The notes below the pieces were generated by a model. It made no database searches. It saw nothing but the letters and a program-made list of their open reading frames with translations, and was not told the origin of the DNA. From Gyrodactylus bullatarudis (taxonomy: Eukaryota; Platyhelminthes; Monogenea; Gyrodactylidea; Gyrodactylidae), in assembly GCA_012064415.1 (NCBI GenBank), contig SSNU01000041.1, forward strand, positions 365,349 to 393,518: DNA of 28,170 nucleotides, in the 5' to 3' direction. Below are positions 9,073-21,363 of the stretch, one piece after another. Made by a program: the position numbers and the translations under genes. Position 1 is the stretch's first letter. Every line of letters begins with the position of its first letter.

Positions 9073-12000
9073 ATGAGCACTAACAAATTACCTGATCAAA
9101 TCAGTTATTACAAAGATTTTAATGATGAAATTCACAACTTTTATCGTGCATCAAAAACTCCATTTGTTTATTTACCTAAAATTGCTGGACGTGTAATAAA
9201 CATTCAAAACTTTTTCAACGCTGTTGTCATCCGTGGAGGTTATAAGAAAGTTTGTGATAATCAAGAATGGTCTGCCGTTGCTAAAGACCTCAATCTTCCC
9301 TCTTCTTGTGGAAATCTATCAATTTCATTACGGAGATTTTATTACAAGTCACTAGCATCTTTTGAGCGCCATAAATATCCTAATCTTTCAGTCAAATATT
9401 CAAATTTCATACTAGGTGATAACCCAGAGTTGTTACAATCTTCAAACAGATATCCTTCGAATAACTTGGAAAACTCTCTGGGAATAGGATTTAGTCAAAG
9501 ATTTGAAACCTTGACTAACAATTCTCTTGTTTTTCCAAGTAATTTGCTCGAATCAACAGACTCCGGTCGCTTTTATAAAAACGTGAGTTTCAAAAAACAG
9601 ATGAATTTAAGCTATTTATTAACTAGTATTTTAGGATTCCTATTATTACCGAAGTATTCTTCCTGAAATTCAAGACAAATGTATCCTCCCACCCTGGGAT
9701 TTATCTCGACACCAACCTGGATCTGATGATACTCTCTCGGGACCACTTAGAATCAAAGAAACTTACGATCTCCAGAATATTGAACTTAGCTTAGCAAGTG
9801 GACTGCCAAATGAAATCGATGTGGCTCTTAATATGCTCTTAGTGAAATCAGCCAGTTCCTACAATATGATATCTTTACGAAGAAATGAAAATTTGCTCCG
9901 TCTCTTATTGGCAACAGTCGGATTGATCGATGATGGTAAGTGCAAAAAAGGGATGTACCACTTACTTATGAAAGTAATATTTTCTTTTCTCAAGACCTGA
10001 ATTCATTCGATTTATGCCAAAAGGATTGGAATGAAACAAGCCGTCTTGACTTTTTACAGGTTTGTAATTTTTATAATGATAATTTTTAAAAATCTAATCT
10101 CCTGATAATTCCAGTTTTGGCTTTTGAGGAGCAATGCAACCGGAAGAAAATTTCTTGAAGAATCCTTATTCCCAGAATACTTTAGCAAAAAAAGTAATTT
10201 AAGTAGTTCAAATTTTAAGTTTTGCATAAAATTAATCAATGTGTGTCTATTTTCTCCACAGAAATTTCCAGCAATAAGGAAGATGCCTATTTCAACGAAT
10301 TCTCGCCCACTATCATCAATGCAAAATCTGCAGAAATGTCTCGTGTTCTTCATGTGGCTACAATCATCTTGAATATTATAACACAGCCTCCTCAGAGTCA
10401 ATCCAACATCCCCTCTTCTGTCAATCATAATGGAAACACTATTTTCATCCCAGACGTTGATGATGATCTAGCTTACCAATCAGCTGCTTTATCTTCTCCA
10501 AGTCACAAGTCAAAGTCCCTTTATCCTATAACAAGAAACAGTAGTATTTCTCAGTTATTGAATGCAAGTCCACCATTAAGTTTGTGGAGAGATAATGCTC
10601 GCTTTGTTTCTAGTTCACCTATGGCTATATCATTTATATTTCTCTGCTGTTACTCTAACGAAAGTTATATTAGAAACCTTGGATATCAATTAATATCTTC
10701 GAATATCAAATTTGATCTCATTCCTCGAGCCTCAGATTATTCCGTAGAATTATTGCGAAAACTATCTTATGATAGTGATGATTTATTTAAAAATACTCAA
10801 TCAAAAAACATGATAAACAAAATTCTTGCTAATGAATCGAGCCAAAGTGAATTTCCCCTTCTACCCACTATTAGTGAGTGTACCATTGACTTCATACTGA
10901 ATTCTCTATGCAGAACAGACCAAGAAAATGCTAATTCGAAAGTTCCTCACGATGATAAATGCTCTTTACAAAATGAGGATAGAAATACTGTTATCTCTGC
11001 AGTTAACTTATTAACCAATCTTTTTCGTGTAACAGAAAACAAAAATAGCCAAATCCTTTTAACATTACTACCTTCAAAGATTTGGGAAAAACTCGTGAAC
11101 TTGCTTGTTTTACCCGATCTTGGTATAGTTTACTGTGTTTTAGAATCCCTCCTTGCCATGACTTCAAGTGGATACTCAGGCTGTTTTATTCTGACAACAT
11201 CTACGAAAACCTCTCATCTCTTTCAGACACTTTTAGCTCTTTTAAATATTGAAGGGCAAGCATTGGGACAAAAATCATTGCACAGAATTAAACTTCTCCC
11301 AAGAAACCTACCACAATCTTACAGTCAATATCTTCTCAACAACCAATACCAAACAGCCTTCCTACGCAATAATTTAAGTTCCATGAAAAATTATCGCATC
11401 AAGTGCCAAGCAGTTGAAAAAGTAATAGACTACTGTCCCAATAACAACCCTTCATACCTGGTTGGTTTACTTTCATGCAGCAATGACAAAGACAATCATT
11501 CATTCAAGCCCACTACAAGTGATAGCATCAATGAGACAAATTCTAAAGTGAAAAGTCAAATATTTGAGAATAATCTCGAAGATGATCAGGATAATCAAGA
11601 AGACGAAACTGGCTCTCATACGAATGAGGACGAAGATGGTAGAGACTCTAAAAGCAAAAGAAAGGAGATGGAATTAGAGTTGGGAGATAAAAAAGAAGAA
11701 GATAGCTTAATGAGATCTCCGATTGAAAGGGTCCTTGCAAATGTTACACCCCACCCCACTTCTCTCAGTGAATTAAGTGATCGCTTGCAAATGCCACCGC
11801 CACCTTTGCCCCCTCCCAGTGCGCTCAAGAGGGCAGCGACAAAAGAGAAAACGCAGACCCACGAAGGAAAACTTTTCAAGGGTGACGACGATAATTATTC
11901 TTTAATCAATCCAATGTTAATCAACGGATCTGGGGATCACAGTAATCGTCTAATAAATAAATCTCCCTCTATTTCTAATCCCATTCACAATGGATTAAAG

Positions 12001-13167
12001 AAATTCAACTTTTCAAAGATGAAGAATGGTCTAAAGAATGGGAAAATAAATTCAAATGGTAAAATTGAGGAAACGGGAACAAAGAAAATTCTTATGTCGA
12101 AACAAGAGGACATTTCAGTTCTCAGTGAGAATTGGATAGATCCTGGTTCCAACTCTGGTGACCATGATGATGTGAGTAAAATAAATATATTAATTGATTT
12201 ACTATTTTCCCATAAATATTTTTATATCTTGCTTAGAATCAATACTCCTCAAATCTTGATGAAATTGATATCCAGTCAAGTAGTCCTCAGTCTCTGGATG
12301 AAAATTATCTTGAGGAAATATCTAAGCGAGTTGATATATTGGATGAAATGGATTGTGAAACAGATGGAAATAAAATTATCTTCTTTTGTGAATGGGACGA
12401 TTGCCTCTTGAAATTCAAGAGTCCCGATATTCTTTCCAAGCACATCTATGAGATACACTTTAAGAAATCTCTGGAAACAAACAGCAAGTGCAGGCTGAAT
12501 TGTCTTTGGACAGACTGTCCCTCCCAAAGTATTCCTCGAGCCAAATTTTCTCTTTTGTCCCATCTCAATGAGTTTCACTGCAATCTAACTCAACTAACTG
12601 AGCGTAGTGAATCTATCCGCAAGCATCTTTTTGACACCTGTAAGTTATCAATTTATCAATTGATTAAGAACCAAACCTCATGAAATTCCCATCCCTTGAA
12701 TAGCTAAAAAAAGCTCAATTGAAGCGTTGAGCAATAACAATCATGCTGGTTCATTTGATTCCTACAACGACCAAAGTGGACTATCTATCATTCGTAATGT
12801 TGAACTACGTCGTATGGAAAATGAGATCAACATAAACATTCTTGGATCAGGAAAACCTCTTTTATTGAATGGAAAATTTATCAATTCACAACCCAATACT
12901 TCGAGTATACCACCTAGAGAAGGACCTGTTACAAAACACTTGCGTGTAACAGCTGCTCTCATTTTAAAGAATCTGACTGTGGCTGTACCCGAGACTCGAA
13001 AGTACATTACCATGAGAGAGGATTCGCTTGCAGAAATTTCTTTCGGTAGCAGTCCCAACGTAGCAAATTCTAATGGTTCATCATCATCATCCTCCAGCAT
13101 GATGGTGCGAACTAATGACTCGAATAGAATTGTTGCCCAATTCCTATACCCACAGTCGAAAACCTAA
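9073..13167 (+). CDS. ARID2: ARID2/BAF200 homologue, PBAF chromatin remodeller subunit
   Basis: The targeting subunit of the PBAF (SWI/SNF) complex in the nucleus. Seven exons: 9073-9582, 9635-9935, 9995-10059, 10115-10193, 10262-12171, 12237-12639 and 12704-13167. Introns are 52-68 nt and phases all agree; 1243 residues. Residues about 14-100 are the ARID DNA-binding domain (FNDEIHNFYRASKTPFVYLPKIAG, RGGYKKV, LPSSCGN, LRRFYYKSL). Exon 2 holds LASGLPNEIDVALNMLL, matching the human LLSGLPNEVDFAINVC region, followed by armadillo-like helices (VNLLVLPDLGIVYCVLESLLAM). After a long acidic, Ser/Pro-rich linker come two C-terminal C2H2-like fingers (CEWDDC...H, CLWTDC...H) and EGPVTKHLRVTAALILKNL. 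I could not find the RFX-type winged helix of vertebrate ARID2. The ATG follows TTGGAAAAA. Confidence 0.9.
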
Positions 13168-14276
13168 TGAAAAATCATTCCCAAACGTATTAAATAACAT
13201 TTTTATTGTCTCCATCCGATAATGGGAAAGCATCCTTCTACTCAAGTTGAGTCTTGGTGTGTATATCAGTTATTCACACAAGTGCAGGCCTTATTTATTT
13301 TTTTTGTATTTTTTAATGCCCTTTGTGTAATAATAATTCCAGCTTATGGCAAATTTTGATGAGATGAGATTTGTACAGCATACATTTGTCTATACATTTA
13401 TTAATCAATATTGAACAATATTCAACAGAGAAGAATATATACTATTTTATATAATAGCAACGATAACAATATGTAAAATAATCCTTCTTGGGCAAACTAA
13501 TAAAACTTTCATCTTTCTCAAAAAGGGGAAAAAGTAAAGTATCTTGGATTTGTTTCTTAACCCTCATTCCCCCCGCCACACACCCAAGCCAACCCATATC
13601 TCTCTTATATTTCCCAACTTTATACTCTCCTCTTTTTAACATTCATTCGTTGGAAAATGTTGGACCAGTAATTAAAATTGAAATTGTTGTGAAACTTATT
13701 TTTTAATAAAAAATGTTTATTCTATAATAATAAAGGGAAAATAGAAAAAATATTCAAGATCTCATTTGGTCTTGAGTGAATTCACCAGAAATTTTGTACA
13801 TTATAATTCTTTTGTATAATAAAGTTCAAATTAACATGAAATTCTGGTCTCTCGAATTCATTTAATTTTTCTACTAGTGATTCAAAGAAAGACAAACGAG
13901 CAACAGATCAAAAAAATTAAGTAAAAAATTGGCCTTTTTAAGGAGAGTCAGGGGGGGGGGTGACTGCGGGGTAACTATTTTTATGCTAAATTCTTTTTTT
14001 TGAAAATTCCTCTGTTAGCAATAAACAAGCAATCAAGATTTTATTCGTTCTTTTAGACGATTCCACTGATCAAAAAAACTGATGGAAACAAAAAAGTACA
14101 TTTCATTGAGGCTCATAATTAGTGAATCAAATCAAATCTTTTCATTGGCTTACTCGATTTTTACCTTATTTGCGAATAAAATTCCAATTTCTCTTTATCG
14201 AAGCCATTTGCTCATAATTGCTAAAATAATGAGAAAGAATGTGGTTCATTTCCGGAAATTTACTACATTTTCCTCG
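13168..14276 (+). other. ARID2 3' UTR and gene-free AT-rich DNA
   Basis: Candidate AATAAA signals lie at 13705-13710 and about 13728. At 13950-13959 there is a run of G residues in otherwise AT-rich DNA. A loose inverted repeat (GAATTC..CCAGAA / TTCTGG..GAATTC) spans about 13778-13857. Short frames have no recognisable product. Confidence 0.45.
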
Positions 14277-14484
14277 TCGCTCTATACCTTTTACAGACGA
14301 AAATAAGACGTTAAAAAATACAAAATAAGATACACGTAGATTCAAAATGAGAATATATGCTTGTGTACAAAAGGCATAATGTAATTACCTAGAGTGTGTG
14401 TTGTATAATGGTATATACAGATGTATTATTAATGGCATACTTTTAACCCATGCTATGAAAATCAAAATGAGAAAAAAATTTTCG
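14277..14484 (+). repeat. Diverged direct repeat, copy 1
   Basis: This stretch, starting with TACCTTTTACAGACGAAAAT, recurs in diverged form at about 16467-16620 (shared ACAAAAG.CATAATGT and GGTAT..ACA blocks). The two copies flank the inverted element pair, as if that pair were inserted into, or duplicated with, an older repeat. Confidence 0.45.
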
Positions 14485-15778
14485 GTAATGCTCTAGGTCG
14501 GGAACGACGCAAAATTTTATCTACGGGCGTATTACACATGAGCCAATGAAAATCAAGTAGGTCCTTAAGTACTATTCTTTTCCTATTATGGCCTATTTAG
14601 ATATATTTGTGTATAATCAACATGTTCTTGAATTAGCCTATTCCTAATACAATTGTGTATGCTCTAGTTGAGGAACGAAGCTTTCTATCTTGTCTTTGTT
14701 TCATTTTTGTCAATCCCCATTAGATTTTAATCTTCAGAAAATTCTTACAAATTTAAGATTTAAATATAAAATGCATACTTACTATTTGAAATAGATATTC
14801 AAGAGTAGATATAAAATATGAAATTAATTTGGTAAAAAAGAGATTTCTGGTTCTTCGGTAAAAATTAAATTTTTTATTAAAACAATAAATTAAATAATGA
14901 ATTAACTAAATCTACATCTCTTTGATTGAAGTGATTAAGAGGGCATCTCTGTTTTCTGGATCAAGAAACCCGATTAAAAACTGTTGAAGATTATTCGCCA
15001 ATCTATCGCTTTTTTGTTGAAGAGGCATTCAAAAATTTTATCTACAATTCTGTGCATTGCCAATGTCCGGTTTATATTACTTGAGCCTCTAAACACAGTT
15101 GGTATCTTCATAATAAAGACTATAGTTAATCTTTAGATGCCAGTAGCAAGCAGTAGCCAAATCCAAGTATCCTCGCCATTAATATGAGATTAATGTTGCT
15201 GAGAACCAGCCGATTGCGCTGTTACGAACACATTTTGTATCTCGATCATAAGTGCCAACTAGCTATTAATTTCTATGAATTCAACCACGATGATATTTCG
15301 TCTGGCCAAATTAGTCTCATCAATCTCAACTCTGTGACTTATACCACCAACTACCGACATCCCTTTTAATGATAGAAATAGAAAAGACTAAACTCTTCTG
15401 ATTTATGTCTAAAAATATCTGTTACCTCGAGCAAATCATCCATCGAAGCCTACATTGTAAGAGACACCCAAAAACTAATTTTGAATGGTATTAGGAGTGC
15501 TTGGAAAAACAAAGAAAACCTCATTTTTTGATTAAAATCTTATGGGGATTGACAAAAATGAAACAAAGACAAGATAGAAAGCTTCGTTCCTCAACTAGAG
15601 CATACACAATTGTATTAGGAATAGGCTAATTCAAGAACATGTTGATTATACACAAATATATCTAAATAGGCCATAATAGGAAAAGAATAGTACTTAAGGA
15701 CCTACTTGATTTTCATTGGCTCATGTGTAATACGCCCGAAGATAAAATTTTGCGTCGTTCCCAAACTAGAGCATTACC
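14485..15778. mobile_element. DNA transposon with about 230-bp terminal inverted repeats
   Basis: 14485-14715 and 15546-15778 are near-identical inverted copies. The ends begin GGTAATGCTCTAG and include GGAACGACGCAAAATTTTAT. The interior carries decayed sequence with no intact transposase; a 61-codon plus frame (15184-15369) has no recognisable domain. The first six bases, GGTAAT, equal those of the Merlin element in this window, suggesting the same class, but I see no target duplication and the interior differs. The right end abuts a reversed, truncated second copy. Confidence 0.6.
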
Positions 15779-16463
15779 CAATTATGTATGCTCTTGTTGA
15801 GGAACGAAGCTTTCTATCATGTCTTTGTTTCATTTTTGTCAATCCTCTTTAAGTTTTAATAAAAATTTTATTTGCTTTACCAAGCGGTTCTAATCCCATT
15901 TAAAATTAGTTTTTGGGTGTCTGATACAATGTAGGCTTCGATGGATGATTTGCTCGAGGTAACAGATATTTTTAGACATAAATCAGAATAGTCTAGTCTC
16001 TTGTGTTTGCAAAATTAATCTCACATGAATGGCGAGGATACTTGGATTTGGCTACTGCTTGCTACTGGCATCTAAAGATTAACTATAGTCTTTATTATGA
16101 AGATACACCAGATACCAACTATGTTTAGAGGCTCAAGTAATATAAACCGGACATTGGCAATGCACAGAATTGTAGATAAAATTTTTGAATGCCTCTTCAA
16201 CAAAAAAGCGATAGATTGGCGAATAATCTTCAACAGTTTTTAATCGGGTTTCTTGATCCAGAAAACAGAGATGCCCTCTTAATCACTTCAATCAAAGAGA
16301 TGTCAATATGATAATAATCAACGATGATATTGATGATGTAGATTTAGTTAATTCATTATTTAATTTATTGTTTTAATAAAAAATTTAATTTTTACCGAAG
16401 AACCAGAAATCTCTTTTTTACCAAATTAATTTCATATTTTTATTTCATCTACTCTTGAATATC
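15779..16463. mobile_element. Second, inverted and truncated copy of the preceding element
   Basis: 15779-15860 repeats, in direct orientation, the inner part of the first element's left terminal repeat. 15880-16463 is the reverse complement of 14793-15490, lacking about 140 bp of the first copy's interior (around 15200-15360) and carrying small insertions. The two copies form a head-to-head inverted dimer with arms of more than 600 bp. Confidence 0.65.
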
Positions 16464-16700
16464 TCTACCTTTTACAGACGAAAATGAGAGATTTCTTCAA
16501 TCAAAAAGTGAAAATTTTCGTATCAAAGTGAGAGTATACAATTATGTACAAAAGACATAATGTTATTGTATGAAGGTTAAGTACAAATAGTATATTCACA
16601 TGTATAATTAATGGTATCTCGGACTTGGATTATATGTAATAATTAAGAGAAAATCAAATTCAAAAAATATTTTTTTTTCATTCAAGTAAATCTTGCTTAT
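16464..16700 (+). repeat. Diverged direct repeat, copy 2
   Basis: Partner of the repeat at 14277-14484, starting CTACCTTTTACAGACGAAAATG. It fades into unrecognised AT-rich DNA before the Merlin insertion. Confidence 0.4.
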
Positions 16701-16724
16701 TCATTACTAAGGGAAACTATTTTT

Positions 16725-18562
16725 GGTAATACTTTACTTTCGTGTCAGCGTAAATTTATAAAATAATCAACCAATCAGAATTGAGAACAGCCTCTCCACG
16801 TCTTTCCTATGTTAACTAATGTTTTTTTAATATTTTTTTGTCTGTCTTTTGTTTTTGGTGTTTTTTTATATTTTGATGAGGGATTACAAAACTTAAGATG
16901 GGTTATACTTAAATCAAAATCTGTTTCAATTAATATAATCATATTACCAGTGAAAAGAAATACTCATAATGTTTATATCTGATTTTCAATCAATAATTTA
17001 TTTACAAATAGAATAAATTTTCCTCGACCTCTTCTTCATCATTCATAAATTCGATCTCATCATCAGGGTCGACGTCTATGTGATGTAAGACAGAAGTCAT
17101 TAATATTTGAAAGATATCTTCCCAACATTTAACGTGGTTATTATAAAACATCTGGAATATTGTCACTTCTCCAGCAATTCTATACATCGCAACATTTTTG
17201 GGAATATTCTCCTTTAACGTTCTCCACAATCTCTCGATTGTATTTGTATGCACTGATGGATCCCTTGGGTGGACAAAGTATCGACTATGATTGACCCTTT
17301 CGTGCTGAAAACCGGCTGTTGCCCATTCAGAGTAACCTGACCATTCATCTGTGACTAAAACAGAGCCTTCTTCGATATTCTCTTCAATAAATCTTCCAAG
17401 TGTCACTTGATCACGAGATGTTACGATTCTGAGTTTAATTATGCGAGTATCTCTATCGTATGCACCAAGGATCCATTCATCTCTAAGAATTCGGCCACGG
17501 TGATGCTTTCTTCTAGATATTTTCGTCTCATCCATTTCGACCATGTGGCCAATTCCACCTCACATCATATTATTCACATCATGGGCATTTTGCTTAAGGA
17601 ACAAACGAAACATATCAAAATATAAATTAATTGTTCGCTCTGAGATTTTAGTCGTCAAGTAAATACTTTAGTATGTTCGTCCTTGAGCAAAGTAGTACAT
17701 AAGTCTGATGATATTTGATAGTGGTAAATGTTTTTTGAAGATGAAAGTGCCTTGAAAATGAAATTAATGAATCTTTTTACCTCTGTATATTGATTGTCCT
17801 TTGCCACAGTTCCAACAGCGCATGTACCTTTGTCTGTTGAAATTGCATAAACCTAGACAGTCATGGGGACAAGGAAATGAATCTATCGATATTAAATTTT
17901 TATCCAAGAAAAACTGGAAGGAATTTTGTTCACTGAGGCATGGAATCCAGATGTCATTTTCAGTTAGCGCCATGATTAATAATCAATGATTATGCCACAG
18001 GTCCAGCATAAAGCGAGGTTGAGAAAGAACTCCATTTTGATTTGTCAAAAGAAATAACCCAATTATAATAGAAAGATACGATTACACAAGTATACAAAGC
18101 TCAATAGAGGATTGCAGAATTAAACTTTAAAATTGTCAGTCCTAGCCTGAAATTAAAAAGGGCTTCTACTTCAAGCCTCGAAGTGAAACAAAAGTAAATA
18201 AGACTGTTTGAAAATAGAACTAAACCTACAAGGCTTAGTGTGTTTAAAACCCTAAGACCCTTGAATCATATTTTGCATGTTACATTTTACTTAAAAACCA
18301 AAATTGTTGAGCTCAATTTATAGAAAATTTGAAAACCAAGAGTGTTAAATTTCGAGAATTTTTGTCCGTTTTCATATTTTAATAGTTGAAATTTATTTTG
18401 GAGAAATAATCCCTCATCAAAAAAAACACCAAAAACAAAAGACAGACAAAAAAATATAAAAAAAACATTAGTTAACATAGGAAAGACGTGGAGAGGTTGT
18501 TCTCAATTCTGATTGGTTGATTTTTTTATAAATTTACGCTGACACGAAAGTAAAGTATTACC
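16725..18562 (-). mobile_element. Merlin-family DNA transposon (complete ends)
   Basis: Long terminal inverted repeats, 16725-16886 and 18407-18562, begin GGTAATACTTTACTTTCG and differ at few positions. They are flanked by an identical 8-bp target duplication, ctattttt, at 16717-16724 and 18563-18570. The interior encodes an ISXO2-like transposase on the minus strand. Target size, long repeats and transposase class all fit Merlin. The well-matched ends suggest fairly recent insertion, but the transposase is broken. Confidence 0.9.
17002..17973 (-). pseudogene. Merlin (ISXO2-like) transposase, inactivated
   Basis: The start at 17973 gives an N-terminal Cys-rich part (CPHDCLGLC, CWNCGKG) likely to bind zinc. 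A 30-nt intron (17780-17751) then restores the frame into GTFIFKKHLPLSNIIRLMYY. The catalytic part shows VEMDETKI (first Asp), VLVTDEWSGY (second Asp) and HTNTIERLWRTLK (Glu), the DDE triad of the ISXO2/IS1016 group that defines Merlin. An acidic tail follows. Two in-frame stops interrupt exon 2: TAA at 17668-17670 and TGA at 17560-17562. The copy should therefore make no full-length enzyme. If the 30-nt segment is not an intron, it is a further lesion. Confidence 0.88.
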
Positions 18563-18639
18563 CTATTTTTCAATATGCCTCGTGCATACAGCAATTGAGT
18601 ATGGTGATATTTCTCTTATAGCATTTTGAGCTGCTACTT

Positions 18640-18815
18640 CTAAGATACGCATTTTGAATTCAGTCTTAGGAATGTCCCCTCCATTATTCGAATATTCAAT
18701 AATTTCTTCCCTCCTGGCATCCAAACTTTACTCTTAAATACGCTCCAAACTTTTTCTATAGGATTTATCAGATAAGAATACGGGGCTAGCCTGAGAATTT
18801 TGAAATTATCATCTT
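18640..18815 (-). pseudogene. DDE transposase C-terminal fragment (Tc1/mariner-IS630 type)
   Basis: The frame encodes RLAPYSYLINPIEKVWSVFKSKVW. This matches the LPPYSPDLNPIENVWS..K signature around the last catalytic acidic residue of Tc1/mariner/IS630-type DDE transposases. Only about 50 residues remain. On its 5' side it abuts the hAT relic, so one element was inserted into, or fused beside, the other. Confidence 0.6.
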
Positions 18816-19550
18816 GAATCCCTTCTTCACCTGCTCGATGATAAGTGAGCAAGTGTGTATGTATTTCTTGATATTGGCAGGATCAGCACCGAAATCTAAT
18901 TCTTTTAATTTTGGGTAGAACTGCTCTATCGTAGCAGATCTGCTTTGGAGTTGTGTAATTAAAGGAAGTATATTTTCATAGCAGTTTGTCAACCTTGTAT
19001 GATCTTGTATCAGTCCATCTTCGTTGACCGATCACTTCGCTCGTTTTAAGAGCTCTCCATCACCTTTGAAAGAGTTGACTATATGCTTTACCTGGACTAT
19101 CTTTTTCGAGTAGTACATAGCTGCACTCAACCATGATCCCCATCTACTGCTTACCGGCAAGGGTGGCAAGCCTATGGGATAAAATTTATTCAGACGAGTT
19201 TTGTTCTTTACACATAGAAACTTGATTGAACTTATCAACTTGTCAACCTTTGGATAATTATTTTTAATCCTGCAACAGCAATTGTGAAGAAGGTGAGAAA
19301 AGCATGTTACATGAAATAGCTTCGGATAGAATATTTTTAAAGGATCTTTATAGGCCTTGATCATATAAGAAGCTGCATCAGATAGTAGAAGCGTGAAATT
19401 ATTGCTAGGCATTTCCAAGGATTGAATGACTTTGTTGATGTATCTGGCAACACAGGAATAATCCAGCTCTTCCTCTAGGATTTCGCAAAGGTAAGTTTTT
19501 TCGGGACTCTCTATAATTCCTATCAGGATGTTGATAACTTGCTTTCCCAA
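18786..19550 (-). pseudogene. hAT-type transposase relic
   Basis: A 255-codon stretch in one minus-strand frame, broken by a TGA at 19032-19034. It contains LLLSDAASYMIKAYKDPLKIFYPKLFHVTCFSHLLHN, KLISSIKFLC and PVSSRWGSWLSAAMYYS. These match the central region of insect and copepod-type hAT transposases (usual pattern LLTDNAxYM...LFPxLxHVTCxAHxLH, then LTRWGTWL). The 5' edge sits at an acceptor-like TATTTAG, so an upstream exon probably existed; I cannot find it. The 3' end runs into a different transposase fragment. Confidence 0.75.
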
Positions 19551-21232
19551 CCTAAATAAGCAAAGTGATTACAATAAATTTCATACAGGATGTTTCTGAG
19601 AAACAGGATGGGGGAAAATTGAATGAGGAGAATATAAAACTGAAATGGTGAAGATCAAATTAAAATTTGTTTTCTAGACTTGCTAATTGAGCCCCTTTAT
19701 ATATTGAGTCAACCAGCTTCTTCATCACCGAGTGATAGGATATCTAGTTAAATTTGAAAACAGATTTTCGAACGAACCTTTCATCTGAACATGTTCAGAT
19801 GATAATATTTATTAATTGTAAAAGAAATAAGCTATTTGACATAAAATAATAATAATTTTATATGTATTTTTGCTTGTCAGTAGTATTAAAATTGGAATTT
19901 GAACAAGCAATTGTAAGTAATTGAATTGATAAAGCATTATCAATCAATTAATTGTAATAACCCCACATTACAAGTTAAATAAGAAAGTTGTGCTTATTTA
20001 AAGTTTGGTTAATTCCAAATTCGATTGGAAAATGGAATGAGGCGATTGAACAGATCAGAAAAAAATAATTATCAATTTTCAGTTTTCTATAAACAATGAT
20101 ATGGTTGCCATTACATTTCATGAAATTATCCAACTTCTTGATCAGTGGTTGACTTATTCAGCAGGTAAAGAGGGAAGATGATGCCAGTTATTTCACAAAT
20201 AAGGCCTTTATTTAGGGCTACTCATCAGTGTGATAAATGCCATATGAATGTAAATTTTCAAACATTAAATCGTTGTTTTCAGAAGTACCTTTGAAGGAAC
20301 AATCCAATTATTTAAGAAATTCAATCTAGAAGTCATTTGGGTCAAAATATTTATCCTGCAAAAATGTGGTATTTAGTTTCAATCGAATCATGTATGGGCA
20401 AAATGATGGTGTCACTTGGTTGGCTTTTTGCAGATACTTTTCTTGCAGGACTAGAGAGATCAACACTCGAGTCGAATATAGAGAAGTTTAATAACTTCGG
20501 TAATGGTCTAAATCAGTAACAGTGAAAATCCCTTTCAGCGTCGAAATGGACCAATTGAAATGAATCAATGATATTCGATGTAGAAGATTTGTTCAGGTCT
20601 ATGTAGTGTGTATTGTACACAGCATATATTGTATATCTTCGCATACCTCAGATACAACCTGGGTATATTACACACATTGAAATTCTTCTATTATTCGTAC
20701 ACACCTCACACAATGGTTTGTCAAAAAAGGCTTGGAGCTCAAATTAAGCTTCAAATAATTCAAACACATCAAATATTTTTTATGAGATAGCATTTTCAAA
20801 TTCTCCTTCTACTCTCAAGAATGGACCTCAGTAAATTCCCTAACTGAAAGTCTGAAATCTTCTATTTATTCGACCGATGATGAATATTTAAGTTATTATT
20901 ATTATCTCTTTGATTATTTTCTTATGAAATTTCTTAAAGCAAACCTAGAAAACATCTTAGAAAATTTTACGTTCTTTCAAATGATATCAAATTTGACTCT
21001 GGAATATCGAAGGATCAAGTCGAAAAATTGGTTTATTCAAGTCCCGATTATGAAAATTGTGCTATTTGGTTTTTTTGCGAATTGCGCAAAAACTGAGCAA
21101 CTTAGAAAATTTTTAGAAGCAGATTCGGATTCTGAGTAACATTTTACACAATAGTCTGTCGCAAAATTTATCGAACTAGTTAATGAGGAATTCATTAAGA
21201 GGATTAGAAGTCTAGTGAATATGTAGTTATAA
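19551..21232. other. Gene-free AT-rich stretch
   Basis: No recognisable gene. There is a perfect 22-bp palindrome at 19781-19802 (TCATCTGAACA and its complement) and a loose inverted repeat around 20605-20697 (GTGTGTATTGTACAC / TATATTACACAC). Frames at 20337-20519, 20608-20790 and 20924-21139 show no family features. Confidence 0.4.
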
Positions 21233-21276
21233 AGCTTTTATTTCACCGGATCTCGTCAGACTCTTACACCGGCTCT
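21233..21276. repeat. Transposon end related to the 23403-24007 element
   Basis: The sequence AGCTTTTATTTCACCGG, then CTCGTCAGAC and ACACCGG, is a diverged version of the terminal repeat at 23413-23450. No clear partner end is visible nearby. It may be the left end of a larger element that once reached towards 24 kb. Confidence 0.45.
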
Positions 21277-21363
21277 AATTGGTTGATCAGGTTCACCTTT
21301 TGAGTTGATGTGCACGAGGAGAGGTAAGTACTGAAATTATAATTATCGTTTGTAAGAGTCAAT

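Noticed and set aside
10222..10261. ARID2 reading start upstream of 10262
   Set aside because: Intron sequence ending in a CTCCACAG acceptor.
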